In this document: in pieces, positions 5,935 through 12,452 of the stretch
How the letters are laid out: every line of letters starts with the position of its first letter
Position numbering within the stretch: position 1 is the first letter of the stretch
Source of the DNA: Prevotellaceae bacterium
Lineage (GTDB): Bacteria; Bacteroidota; Bacteroidia; Bacteroidales; UBA932
Reading direction: 5' to 3'
Assembly (NCBI GenBank): GCA_031287815.1
Contig: JAITSM010000205.1
Span: 1-12,570 of the forward strand
DNA: 12,570 nt
The notes under the pieces: generated by a model
Seen by the model: the letters and a program-made list of their open reading frames with translations, nothing else
Database searches by the model: none
What the model was told of the DNA's origin: nothing
Program-made: the position numbers and the translations under genes

Positions 5935-5942
5935 TATATTTG
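5935..5942 (+). promoter_or_regulatory. Bacteroidetes-type -7 box for the aminopeptidase operon
   Basis: TATATTTG is a perfect TAnnTTTG element, with a start expected near 5948, 20 bases before ATG 5968. It lies within the longer open frame that begins at 5866, which argues against that upstream start. A -33 TTTG at the expected spacing is not seen; only a T-run at 5907-5910 is near. Confidence 0.65.
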
Positions 5943-5967
5943 TGTCCTGATTTTAAAAGAATATAGG

Positions 5968-7359
5968 ATGTTTCCCTCCATTACTTACATAAACCGCCGG
6001 AAAATGTTGAAACAGGCGGTAAAGAAAGGGGTCGCGCTGTTTCTCGGCAACGACGAAAGCCCCATGAACTATGCCGATAATACCTACGATTTCCGGCAGG
6101 ATTCTACGTTCCTGTACTATTTCGGCAATGATTACGCCGGGCTTTCGGCGGTCATCGATATGGATGAAAACCGGGAAATCATCTTCGGCAACGAGCTGAC
6201 GATTGATGATATTGTCTGGATGGGGCAGCAGCCTTCCATCCGCGAAAAATGCGAGCAGGCCGGTATCCGCGAAACATTGCCGGGCGGCGCACTGAAGGAA
6301 TACCTTCAAGCGGCGGCGGCAAAAGGCCGGGAAATCCATTTCTTACCGCCCTACCGCGCCGAACAGCAGTTGAAGCTGCAGGATTGGCTGGGTATTGCGC
6401 CCGCCGGGCAAGCCGAAGCCGCCTCCCTGGAATTTGTGAAGGCAGTAGTCCATCAGCGCAACTACAAGTCGGACGAAGAGATTGAGCAAATCGAAGAGGC
6501 CGTCGCCATCTCGGCGGAAATGCACCGGAAAGCTATTGCTATGGCGCGTCCGGGAAGGAAGGAATCGGAAATTGCAGCGGCGATGAATGAAATTGCCATG
6601 CGCTACGGCGGCCGCCTGTCGTTTCCCACCATTGCCACCATCAACGGACAGATATTGCATAACCATTATCACGGAAACACGTTGGAGAGCGGGCAGCTGA
6701 TGCTGATTGACGCAGGCGCCGAAAATGCCATGCACTACGCCGGCGATTTGTCGTCTACATTCCCGGTAGATAAAAAATTTACCGAAAGGCAAAGAACCAT
6801 CTATCAAATCCGGTACGACATGCACCGGGCGGCTGTGGCGGCGTTGCGGCCGGGCATTGCGTTCAGGGACGTGCATTTTATTGCGGCAAAAACACTGGTG
6901 GAAGGCTTTAAAAGCATCGGGCTGATGAAAGGCGACGCCACCGAAGCGGTCATGGCGGGCGCGCACGCCCTGTTCTTCGTGCATGGGCTGGGGCACATGA
7001 TGGGGCTGGATGTACATGATATGGAAAATCTCGGCGAAAAATGGGTGGGCTATGCCGGCGAGCCGCGCAGCACACAGTTCGGGCTAAAATCGCTGCGGCT
7101 GGCACGCACGCTCGAACCGGGCTTTGTGCATACGATTGAGCCGGGCATCTACTTCATCCCCGAACTGATTGAACAGTGGAAAGTGAAGAACCAACTGGCG
7201 CAGTTTATCAACTACGAAGCGGTAGAAACGTATAAAAACTTCGGCGGTATCCGCAACGAAGAAGATTATCTGATCACGGCTACCGGCGCCCGCCGGTTAG
7301 GGCCGGCGCTGCCGCTCAGCGCGGAAGAAATGGAAGCAGCCACCGCCAGCAGGCAGTAA
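5968..7359 (+). CDS. pepP: Xaa-Pro aminopeptidase (M24B family)
   Basis: This is a cytoplasmic metallo-peptidase that removes an N-terminal residue preceding proline. I place the start at ATG 5968 (MFPSITYINRRKML, 463 aa). It matches the usual Bacteroidales opening, and the longer frame from 5866 would include the promoter box. Residues about 1-140 form the creatinase/AMP_N domain, with NDESPMNYADNTYDFRQDSTF near the start. The C-terminal pita-bread domain has all five metal ligands: D248 (LIDAGAE), D260 (YAGDLSS), H343 (HGLGHMMGLDVHD), E391 (TIEPGIYF) and E431 (IRNEEDY). It is therefore likely active with two Mn2+ ions. The TAA stop is part of the CAGTNNN heptamer repeat. It is the first gene of a five-gene co-directional run. 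Confidence 0.95.
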   Translation: MFPSITYINRRKMLKQAVKKGVALFLGNDESPMNYADNTYDFRQDSTFLYYFGNDYAGLSAVIDMDENREIIFGNELTIDDIVWMGQQPSIREKCEQAGIRETLPGGALKEYLQAAAAKGREIHFLPPYRAEQQLKLQDWLGIAPAGQAEAASLEFVKAVVHQRNYKSDEEIEQIEEAVAISAEMHRKAIAMARPGRKESEIAAAMNEIAMRYGGRLSFPTIATINGQILHNHYHGNTLESGQLMLIDAGAENAMHYAGDLSSTFPVDKKFTERQRTIYQIRYDMHRAAVAALRPGIAFRDVHFIAAKTLVEGFKSIGLMKGDATEAVMAGAHALFFVHGLGHMMGLDVHDMENLGEKWVGYAGEPRSTQFGLKSLRLARTLEPGFVHTIEPGIYFIPELIEQWKVKNQLAQFINYEAVETYKNFGGIRNEEDYLITATGARRLGPALPLSAEEMEAATASRQ

Positions 7360-7394
7360 ACAGTAGGCAGTGGCAGTAAACAGTGGGCAGTATG
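7354..7394 (+). repeat. CAGTNNN heptamer array bridging pepP and the DUF4294 gene
   Basis: Units are CAGTAAA, CAGTAGG, CAGTGG (one base short), CAGTAAA, CAGTGGG, CAGTATG. The first contains the pepP stop codon and the last contains the ATG of the next gene, so the whole 32-bp gap is repeat. Confidence 0.9.
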
Positions 7395-8033
7395 AATGTG
7401 AAACAATACATAACCGTCGGGTTGTTTTTGTTAATGGCGGGGAGCTGTGGCAGCGCCGCCGCACAAAAGGTTTATACCCTGCCGCCCATTATTGAGAACG
7501 GCGACACATTGTATCAGCTGTCGCTGCCGGTGGTGTACGTGTTTGCTTTTCCGAAAATGAAAGAAAAATCCAAAGAGTGGAAAGAGTACCGGAAATTAGT
7601 ATATAATTTCAGGAAAGTATATCCCTATGCCCTGATGGCAAAACAGCGGACGGATGCCATGGAGCAGGAACTGGCCGTTTTGTCGTCGAAGAAGGAAAGG
7701 GACGCGTTGGTAAAAAAATATGAAAAAGAATTGTTCGCGGAATTTGAACAACCGATACGGAAATTGACTTTTTCGCAAGGGAAATTATTACTGAAGCTGG
7801 TTGACCGCGAAGTAGGGCAAACGTCCTACTATGTCATCAAGGATTTGAAAGGCGGCTTTACCGCTTTCTTCTGGCAGGGCATAGCGCGCCTTTTCGGCGC
7901 CAACCTGAAAAAGCCATACGATAAATATGGAGAAGACCGGAAAGTAGAAGAACTGGTTAAACTCTACCAGGAAGGTGCATTTGACTGGTTGTATTTTCAA
8001 TTGTTTGGAGTAACGATGAGCGATGCAAGATAA
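7392..8033 (+). CDS. DUF4294 family exported protein
   Basis: This is a 213-aa protein from ATG 7392; the GTG at 7383 lies inside the heptamer repeat and is an unlikely start. The N-terminus has a signal peptide (MNVKQYITVGLFLLMAGSCGSAAAQ, cleavage near 24-25). The Cys at 19 is not in a good lipobox. The body matches DUF4294, a family largely confined to Bacteroidetes: VYNFRKVYPYA, a charged helical stretch with KKERDALVKKYEKEL, LTFSQGKLLLKLVDREVGQ, and GGFTAFFWQGIARLFGANLKKPYD. No enzymatic function is known and no catalytic signature is obvious; the location is probably periplasmic. Its 3' end overlaps the next gene by 11 bases, so the two are probably translationally coupled. Confidence 0.88.
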   Translation: MNVKQYITVGLFLLMAGSCGSAAAQKVYTLPPIIENGDTLYQLSLPVVYVFAFPKMKEKSKEWKEYRKLVYNFRKVYPYALMAKQRTDAMEQELAVLSSKKERDALVKKYEKELFAEFEQPIRKLTFSQGKLLLKLVDREVGQTSYYVIKDLKGGFTAFFWQGIARLFGANLKKPYDKYGEDRKVEELVKLYQEGAFDWLYFQLFGVTMSDAR

Positions 8034-8673
8034 CTTCCTTCATAAAGGGCAACGGAAAAAAATGATTGAGCAGTTGCGCCGGTCTTTCCCTTTCGACGGG
8101 AGCGTGCTTGCGGCAATGGAAGAAGTACCGCGTCATTGGTTTGTAGACCTATCGTATGCTGCGGAAGCCTATTCCAACCGTCCGTTGCAGATAGCGGCGG
8201 GGCAAACGATTTCGCAACCCTATACGGTAGCCATGCAAACGCATTTATTGCAGTTAAAAAAATGGGACAGGGTACTGGAAGTCGGCACGGGCTGCGGATA
8301 CCAGACGGCGATATTAGTTACGATGGGCGCAATGGTGTACACGATTGAACGGCAAAAATCATTGTACTTGCAAGCGCAAAAAACATTGTTCGAAATGGGC
8401 AAACAGGCGATATTCCACTACGGCGACGGCTATGAAGGAAAGCCGCTGCTGGCTCCGTTCGACAAAATTATTGTTACCTGCGGCGCGCCGGAAATACCGC
8501 AAAAACTGTTGGCGCAACTGGCTGTCGGCGGAAGGATGGTTATTCCGGTCGGCGGCGGCATACAACAAATGACGGTCGTAGAACGCCTGTCGGAAAAAGA
8601 ATATAACACTACCACGCATGGCAACTACAAATTTGTGCCGATGCTGGAAGGGAGGGTGAAGAGTGAAGGGTGA
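8023..8673 (+). CDS. pcm: Protein-L-isoaspartate O-methyltransferase
   Basis: This enzyme uses S-adenosylmethionine to methylate L-isoaspartyl residues in aged proteins and so starts their repair. At 216 aa it has the normal length. Visible motifs are GQTISQP (60-66), which holds the substrate loop, the SAM motif I VLEVGTGCGYQ (84-94), GDGYEG (134-139), FDKIIVTCGAP (146-156), and GGRMVIPVG near 169-177. The ATG overlaps the end of the DUF4294 gene. The last codons (KSEG and TGA) are made of the GTGAAGR heptamer repeat, exactly as at the end of aspS. The fold is complete before this tail (FVPMLEG), so activity need not be affected. It is probably co-transcribed from the pepP promoter. Confidence 0.95.
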   Translation: MQDNFLHKGQRKKMIEQLRRSFPFDGSVLAAMEEVPRHWFVDLSYAAEAYSNRPLQIAAGQTISQPYTVAMQTHLLQLKKWDRVLEVGTGCGYQTAILVTMGAMVYTIERQKSLYLQAQKTLFEMGKQAIFHYGDGYEGKPLLAPFDKIIVTCGAPEIPQKLLAQLAVGGRMVIPVGGGIQQMTVVERLSEKEYNTTTHGNYKFVPMLEGRVKSEG

Positions 8674-8709
8674 AGGGTGAAGAGTGAAGGGTGAAGAGTG
8701 AAGGGTGAA
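8655..8709 (+). repeat. GTGAAGR heptamer array at the end of pcm
   Basis: About seven units of GTGAAGA or GTGAAGG follow one another without interruption. The first units are translated as the pcm C-terminus and give its stop codon at 8671-8673. Confidence 0.92.
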
Positions 8710-8715
8710 ATCAAG

Positions 8716-8752
8716 GTCTATGTTCTAATGTCTAAAAGTCTAATGTCTAAAA
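8716..8752 (+). repeat. TCTAATG/TCTAAAA heptamer array before the MBL gene
   Basis: Units are TCTATGT, TCTAATG, TCTAAAA, a single g, TCTAATG, TCTAAAA, ending two bases before the next ATG (8754). This is a different family from the preceding GTGAAGR units but has the same 7-bp period. Confidence 0.8.
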
Positions 8753-8753
8753 A

Positions 8754-9386
8754 ATGCAATTAAAAGTTTTTTATTTTAACGAACTGCGCGTATGCACTTA
8801 TGTTTTGTGGGACGAAACAAAGGAATGCATTATTGTAGATCCCGGCTGCGAATCGGCAAACGAGCAGCAGCGGTTACAGCAATTTATTACGGAAAATCAA
8901 TTGAAGCCGGTACAGGTAGTCAATACGCATGCCCACTTCGACCATGTGTTGGGAAATTTGTTTGTAGCGAAAACCTACTCCATCCCCAGCGCCATACACG
9001 AAGGCGATGTACAATTGCTGGAAAAAGCAGCGCAGCAGTCCGCCATGTTCGGGTTTACCGTAAAGCCGCCGCCCCTGCCCGACCGCCTGCTTACCGAAGA
9101 AGAGCCGGTATGCTTCGGGCATTCGCAATTACAGGTGCTGCACACGCCCGGACATTCGCCCGGCGGTATTTGCCTCTATGCGGCAGACGACAAATTTGTG
9201 CTCTCCGGCGATACCTTATTTCAGGAAAGCATTGGCCGCACCGATTTGACCGGCGGCAACTACGACCAGCTCCTCGACAGCATCCACACCAAACTGATGA
9301 CGCTTCCCGACGAAGTAAGAGTATTTCCCGGACATGGGCCGGCCACCTCTATCGGCGAAGAAAAACGGAACAATCCATTTATTTGA
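8754..9386 (+). CDS. MBL-fold metallo-hydrolase (glyoxalase II-like)
   Basis: This 210-aa single-domain metallo-beta-lactamase-fold protein has all the expected metal ligands: THAHFDH at 58-64 (H59, H61, D63, H64), HTPGHSPGG with H134, SGDTLF with D153, and FPGHGP with H194. The order and the 'SGDTLF...GRTDL' segment are typical of the small glyoxalase II-like hydrolases often annotated as hydroxyacylglutathione hydrolase. The real substrate in Bacteroidetes is not known and may be another thioester. The start directly follows the heptamer array, which leaves no room for its own promoter, so it is probably expressed from upstream. The next gene begins 19 bases after its stop. Confidence 0.92.
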   Translation: MQLKVFYFNELRVCTYVLWDETKECIIVDPGCESANEQQRLQQFITENQLKPVQVVNTHAHFDHVLGNLFVAKTYSIPSAIHEGDVQLLEKAAQQSAMFGFTVKPPPLPDRLLTEEEPVCFGHSQLQVLHTPGHSPGGICLYAADDKFVLSGDTLFQESIGRTDLTGGNYDQLLDSIHTKLMTLPDEVRVFPGHGPATSIGEEKRNNPFI

Positions 9387-9405
9387 ATCCATAAAAATCA
9401 AAGTT

Positions 9406-10566
9406 ATGAATACTCGCCAAAATAAAAAACGCATTCCTCTCCCTGTGTGGGGAACAGTAGGGGCTATCGCTGTGATAGCGCTAATAGCCATTTTTGCGCC
9501 GCATGTATTTTCGTCGTCCGGCAAAGGCGGAACGGCTGTTTCATCTGCGCCGGTAACCGCAATGACGCCGACGGGAGGCAATACTATTCCGGTGAGCGTA
9601 TACATTGCAGAGCCGTCGTACATATCGAACGGCATCCATGCCGCAGGCTCGTTAATGCCCAGCGAAGAAGTGGAAATTACCACCGAAGTGGCAGGAAAAG
9701 TAACGAAAATTTATTTCACCGAAGGCGCCTTTGTGCGCAAGGGCGAAATGTTGATAAAAATAAACGACGAAGATTTGCAGGCGCAATTAGTGCGGGCGGA
9801 ATTTCAGGAAAAACTGCTGGCCGAAAAACTGGAACGCCAGAAAATCCTGCTCACCAAAGAAGCTATTAGCCGCGAAGCTTACGACCAGCTGGAAACCGAC
9901 CACAACATGATCGTCGCCGACATCCGGCTGCTGAAAGTACGCATCGAAAAAACGGAACTTCGCGCCCCGTTCGACGGCGTCATCGGATTCCGCTATGCGA
10001 GTGAGGGAAGCTACTTGCAGCCGGGCGCCAAAGTAGCGCGGTTAGTCGATAAATCATCGCTCATCGTAGAATTTTCCATTTCGGAAAGAAATATTGCCAC
10101 GCAATTCCTCAACAAAAACGTAGTGTTCCGCACCGAAGGTTTCCGGCAGGAATTTCACGCGCAGGTCTACGCCGTAGAGCCGATACTGAATGCCCGCACG
10201 CGCACCATTTCCCTTCGCGCCCGCTACGACAACAGCAAAGGATTATTGTTGCCGGGCATGTCCACCAGCGTTACGCTCATCACCAGCGAATCGAGCAACG
10301 CCATTCAGGTGCCGACGGAAACCGTTGTGCCCGACATCAGCGGCGTCAGCGTATGGACGGTGCGCAACGGACGCGCCACCGTTACCCCCATTGAAACCGG
10401 CAGCCGCACCGAACAAATGATAGAAGTGCTGTCGGGATTAGCCATTGGCGACACCATTGTTACGACCGGCATCATGCAACTGCGCCCCAATATTCCGGTA
10501 AAAATAAACGAGCCGGAAATACAGCAGGTGAAAAACGAGCAATCAGAAAAAAAAGAAAAAGTATAA
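9406..10566 (+). CDS. Efflux RND-type periplasmic adaptor (membrane fusion protein)
   Basis: This is a 386-aa protein from ATG 9406; the open frame extends to 9334 inside the MBL gene, but that start would overlap it. The N-terminus is a basic stretch followed by one membrane helix (about 13-31). There is no lipobox Cys, so it is anchored by the helix rather than a lipid. It continues with the first half of a biotinyl-lipoyl domain (ITTEVAGKVTKIYFTEGAFVRKGE, about 91-114), a helical hairpin (about 122-184), the second lipoyl half RAPFDGVIG (186-194), and beta-barrel and membrane-proximal domains. Such adaptors join an inner-membrane RND pump to an outer-membrane channel. No pump or channel gene follows; an ncRNA gene and micro-ORFs do. 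The C-terminal tail is highly charged. Confidence 0.93.
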   Translation: MNTRQNKKRIPLPVWGTVGAIAVIALIAIFAPHVFSSSGKGGTAVSSAPVTAMTPTGGNTIPVSVYIAEPSYISNGIHAAGSLMPSEEVEITTEVAGKVTKIYFTEGAFVRKGEMLIKINDEDLQAQLVRAEFQEKLLAEKLERQKILLTKEAISREAYDQLETDHNMIVADIRLLKVRIEKTELRAPFDGVIGFRYASEGSYLQPGAKVARLVDKSSLIVEFSISERNIATQFLNKNVVFRTEGFRQEFHAQVYAVEPILNARTRTISLRARYDNSKGLLLPGMSTSVTLITSESSNAIQVPTETVVPDISGVSVWTVRNGRATVTPIETGSRTEQMIEVLSGLAIGDTIVTTGIMQLRPNIPVKINEPEIQQVKNEQSEKKEKV

Positions 10567-10583
10567 AATCTAAAAAAAATCAT

Positions 10584-10591
10584 TATTTTTG
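10584..10591 (+). promoter_or_regulatory. -7 box of the ncRNA candidate
   Basis: TATTTTTG fits TAnnTTTG and starts 18 bases after the adaptor stop codon. A transcription start near 10598 would give a transcript of about 190 nt ending at the terminator at 10760-10784. No good -33 TTTG is present. Confidence 0.55.
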
Positions 10592-10597
10592 CATTCA

Positions 10598-10787
10598 GAA
10601 TTATTCACGTTTAACCAATAACTAAAACCCACATTTGCCTATGAGAACAGAACAGACCTTCCGTTAGAAACAAACACCAAATGAAGCGAGAGAAGCGTTA
10701 GCTTTGATTCTTGTTTCTGGAATTAGCCATTTCGAAACTGTCAGGAATAAAGTTTAAACGCTCACGAATTGTCGTGAGCTTTTTATT
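10598..10787 (+). ncRNA. Candidate small structured RNA, 6S-like architecture
   Basis: No ORF longer than an eight-codon MRTEQTFR frame (10641-10667) is present, but base pairing is extensive. The ends close: CGTTTAA (10608-10614) with TTAAACG (10754-10760). A second pairing is CCT and ACAG (10638-10640, 10647-10650) with CTGT and AGG (10738-10741, 10743-10745). An inner arm pairs TTCC and AGAAACAA (10659-10662, 10666-10673) with TTGTTTCT and GGAA (10711-10722), and AAGC with GCTT further in. Between them lies a large bubble (10651-10658 against 10723-10737). A rod with a central bubble, closed ends and about 190 nt is the layout of 6S RNA, the RNA polymerase regulator. I infer 6S-like from shape only. 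Other options are an attenuator leader or another small RNA. Confidence 0.5.
10760..10787 (+). terminator. Strong intrinsic terminator of the ncRNA
   Basis: GCTCACGA (10760-10767), loop ATTG, TCGTGAGC (10772-10779), then TTTTTATTT. The stem is perfect, 8 bp long, and has a good T-run on the plus strand. Confidence 0.9.
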
Positions 10788-10865
10788 TCTACTTGACAGT
10801 AAGGTCGGCTAAACCTCGGAAACAGGTAAAAATTTTTAGTTCACGATTTTTCTAAAATTAAAACT

Positions 10866-10952
10866 ATGAAGTCTAAAAAGTATATGTTTTACTTAAATTT
10901 AATCTGGATACTGGCCAGTGCATTGGTGCTTTGCCTTGTGTTCCTCTGTTAG
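10866..10952 (+). CDS. Predicted 28-aa single-helix membrane micro-protein
   Basis: ATG 10866 to TAG 10950-10952 encodes a basic start (MKSKKYMFYLN) followed by about 17 hydrophobic residues (LIWILASALVLCLVFLC). This is one membrane helix with its N-terminus predicted to be cytoplasmic. The upstream region is A/T-rich, as usual for Bacteroidetes start sites (taaaattaaaactATG). It is followed by the bidirectional terminator at about 11037-11071. I recognise no family. Small hydrophobic peptides of this size can be type I toxins, subunits of membrane complexes or regulators; nothing here decides between them. The open frame is short enough to be chance, but the charge and hydrophobicity pattern and the terminator support it. 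Confidence 0.4.
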   Translation: MKSKKYMFYLNLIWILASALVLCLVFLC

Positions 10953-11026
10953 TCGGCCAAGCTACAGGTATCCCGGGCGCTGATATTATTGCCCGTTAAA
11001 ATCCGTTTGGGAGAGTATACAGAAAA

Positions 11027-11072
11027 AACCCTCCACAAAAAACCTCCACAGGTACTGTGGAGGTTTTTTTGT
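11027..11072. terminator. Bidirectional intrinsic terminator
   Basis: AACCTCCACAG-gta-CTGTGGAGGTT is a perfect 11-bp stem followed by T7 on the plus strand. On the minus strand it is followed by TTTTT as well, because of the A-run on the left. A partial second copy of the left arm (ACCCTCCAC) precedes it. It separates two convergent micro-ORFs. Confidence 0.9.
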
Positions 11073-11113
11073 ATTTGTTTCCCTTTATTTCCTTAGGAGA
11101 TTTTATGTACGGG

Positions 11114-11221
11114 CTATTTTATGTTTTGTGAGTGGTTAAGCTTATGGAGTTTTATACAACCATAAATGATTATTCCTATTGAAATAATCGTAAGGGCAGA
11201 AAACAAATAAATGATTTCCAT
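11114..11221 (-). CDS. Predicted 35-aa single-helix membrane micro-protein downstream of fic
   Basis: On the minus strand ATG (11221-11219) runs to TAG (11116-11114). The protein has an acidic start (MEIIYLF), a strongly hydrophobic helix (SALTIISIGIIIYG), then a basic and polar tail (CIKLHKLNHSQNIK). This is one membrane segment with its positive tail probably in the cytoplasm. It starts 51 bases after the fic stop codon on the same strand, so the two could be co-transcribed and end at the bidirectional terminator at 11027-11072. The upstream sequence is A-rich (acaaaataaaaaatagtatcATG). No family is recognised. It is short, so confidence is moderate. Confidence 0.5.
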   Translation of the reverse strand: MEIIYLFSALTIISIGIIIYGCIKLHKLNHSQNIK

Positions 11222-11272
11222 GATACTATTTTTTATTTTGTTTCTTGTCTAATTTAAGTAAAACTAATCCCG

Positions 11273-12034
11273 CTATTCAATAATCTGTAAATATTTTTCC
11301 AAAGACTGTTTCACGGCGGTTGCCACAAGCAAATTAAACGGCTCGCTGTTATCATCGACATGGCTTTGCTCTAACGCCGTGTAATAGGCTTGCTTTGCTT
11401 CGTTGTCGCCTTTCAGGGCGGTGATGGTATAGCCTTTGGAAAGCAGGTATAAATTCATCAAAAGCCGGGACGTCCTGCCGTTGCCGTCGATGAAAGGATG
11501 TATCTTTACCAGCTCGTCATGCAGAAAAGCGGCTACTAAAATGGGGTGTGTAGCGTTCTTTTCCATGCTTTGGTAATCCCTGATAAATTGTTCCATTTGC
11601 GGGGCGATCAAGTAAGGCTGTGGCGGCGTGTGGCGGCTACCGACAATCATTACCGGTACATTCCTGTATTGTCCCGCCTGCTCCCGGTTTATGCCATGCA
11701 GGATAATGGCGTGTATTTCCTTTACGGTACGCTCGGTTATATCAATATCGGCGGCGGCTGTTTCTTTGATAAACTCAATAGCCTGTGCGTGGTTAATGGC
11801 TTCCAAATGTTCCCTCATGCTTTTGCCGCCGATGGTAACGCCCTCGCTCACGACCAATGCCGTTTCCTGCAAAGTCAAGGTATTGCCCTCTATCCGGTTG
11901 CTTTCAAAGGTATATTCTATTTCAAGGGCGGCTTTAATTTTATTCAACGCTTCATTGTTGAGCGGCCGGGCTTGCTGCAAACGCGCTTTCAGCCGGCCGG
12001 CCTGTTGCAACAGCATTTCCAATGATGTATGCAT
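11273..12034 (-). CDS. fic: Fic-domain protein, class II, probable AMP-transferase
   Basis: This 253-aa protein carries the Fic core HPFIDGNGRTSR (179-190), matching HxFx(D/E)GNGRxxR with catalytic H179. The flap segment is GSRHTPPQPYLI near 132-143. The N-terminal inhibitory helix motif (S/T)xxxE(G/N) is present as SNRIEG (45-50), with E49 as the glutamate that would block ATP in the resting state. This makes it a class II Fic protein with built-in autoinhibition. Fic proteins usually transfer AMP to a hydroxyl group of a target protein; the target here is unknown. A short helical domain follows the core (about 200-253). No antitoxin gene lies beside it, as expected when the inhibitor is internal. 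tRNA-Leu lies 75 bases upstream on the same strand, with a small hairpin (CATCC/GGATG, 12064-12077) between. Confidence 0.93.
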   Translation of the reverse strand: MHTSLEMLLQQAGRLKARLQQARPLNNEALNKIKAALEIEYTFESNRIEGNTLTLQETALVVSEGVTIGGKSMREHLEAINHAQAIEFIKETAAADIDITERTVKEIHAIILHGINREQAGQYRNVPVMIVGSRHTPPQPYLIAPQMEQFIRDYQSMEKNATHPILVAAFLHDELVKIHPFIDGNGRTSRLLMNLYLLSKGYTITALKGDNEAKQAYYTALEQSHVDDNSEPFNLLVATAVKQSLEKYLQIIE

Positions 12035-12109
12035 AATTTCCTAATTTATTAAATCCTTTACATCATCCTACCGGATGCCTGTTTTTATACTTTTATTTTC
12101 TGGGATTTG

Positions 12110-12195
12110 TACCCGGGGCGGGAATTGAACCCGCACGGACATTGCTGCCCACAGGATTTTAAGTCCTGCGTGTCTACCTATTCCACCACCCGGGC
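12110..12195 (-). tRNA. tRNA-Leu (anticodon UAA)
   Basis: The minus strand folds as a complete class II tRNA of 86 nt. The acceptor starts GCCCGGG and ends CCCGGGT plus discriminator A, with a G-U first pair. The D arm has GGTGGAATAGGTAGAC, the anticodon stem is CAGGA/TCCTG with loop CTTAAAA (anticodon TAA at 12161-12159), there is a long variable arm, and the T arm is GCGGGTTCAATTCCCGC. CCA is not encoded. A TATCTTTG promoter box lies just upstream. Confidence 0.96.
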
Positions 12196-12204
12196 AAAGG
12201 CGTG

Positions 12205-12212
12205 CAAAGATA
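12205..12212 (-). promoter_or_regulatory. -7 box of the tRNA-Leu gene
   Basis: The minus strand reads TATCTTTG (TAnnTTTG), ten bases before the tRNA 5' end. It is the same box sequence as in front of aspS. Confidence 0.65.
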
Positions 12213-12257
12213 GGAAAAAATTCCATAACGAAAAAATCCCATAATACCCATAGAAAT

Positions 12258-12283
12258 AAAAAGCCCCCGTCAAAGTCGAGGGC
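12258..12283 (-). terminator. Intrinsic terminator, minus strand
   Basis: The minus strand reads GCCCTCG-actttga-CGGGGGC (one G-U pair) followed by TTTTTATTT. It would stop transcripts arriving from the right before the tRNA promoter. Confidence 0.75.
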
Positions 12284-12450
12284 AACTTAATGTTTGCACA
12301 ACGGAATAATCCTTATTGTGACTTGATTGTAGCACAAAGGTGCGATTTTTTTTTAAAAGTGCAAAAAAAATGGCATAAAAAAAATAACATTCAAAAAAAA
12401 TCCGCCGGCATGTTTCCATACCGGCGTCTTTTCATTACTTCGTCTCAACA
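12284..12450. other. AT-rich gap with a second terminator-like stem
   Basis: A-runs fill most of this stretch. CGCCGG (12403-12408) pairs with CCGGCG (12421-12426). TCTTTT follows on the plus strand and GATTTTTTTT on the minus strand, so it could act in both directions. A small GCAC-aaag-GTGC stem before T9 lies near 12332-12352. No gene is seen. Confidence 0.5.
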
Positions 12451-12452
12451 GC

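Noticed and set aside
5866..5967. Upstream start for the aminopeptidase
   Set aside because: The extension contains the TATATTTG promoter box and does not resemble the family N-terminus; ATG 5968 fits both.
10804..10970. GTCGGCyAA...ACAGGTA occurring on both sides of the 28-aa ORF
   Set aside because: The shared blocks are short and gapped, so chance similarity cannot be excluded.
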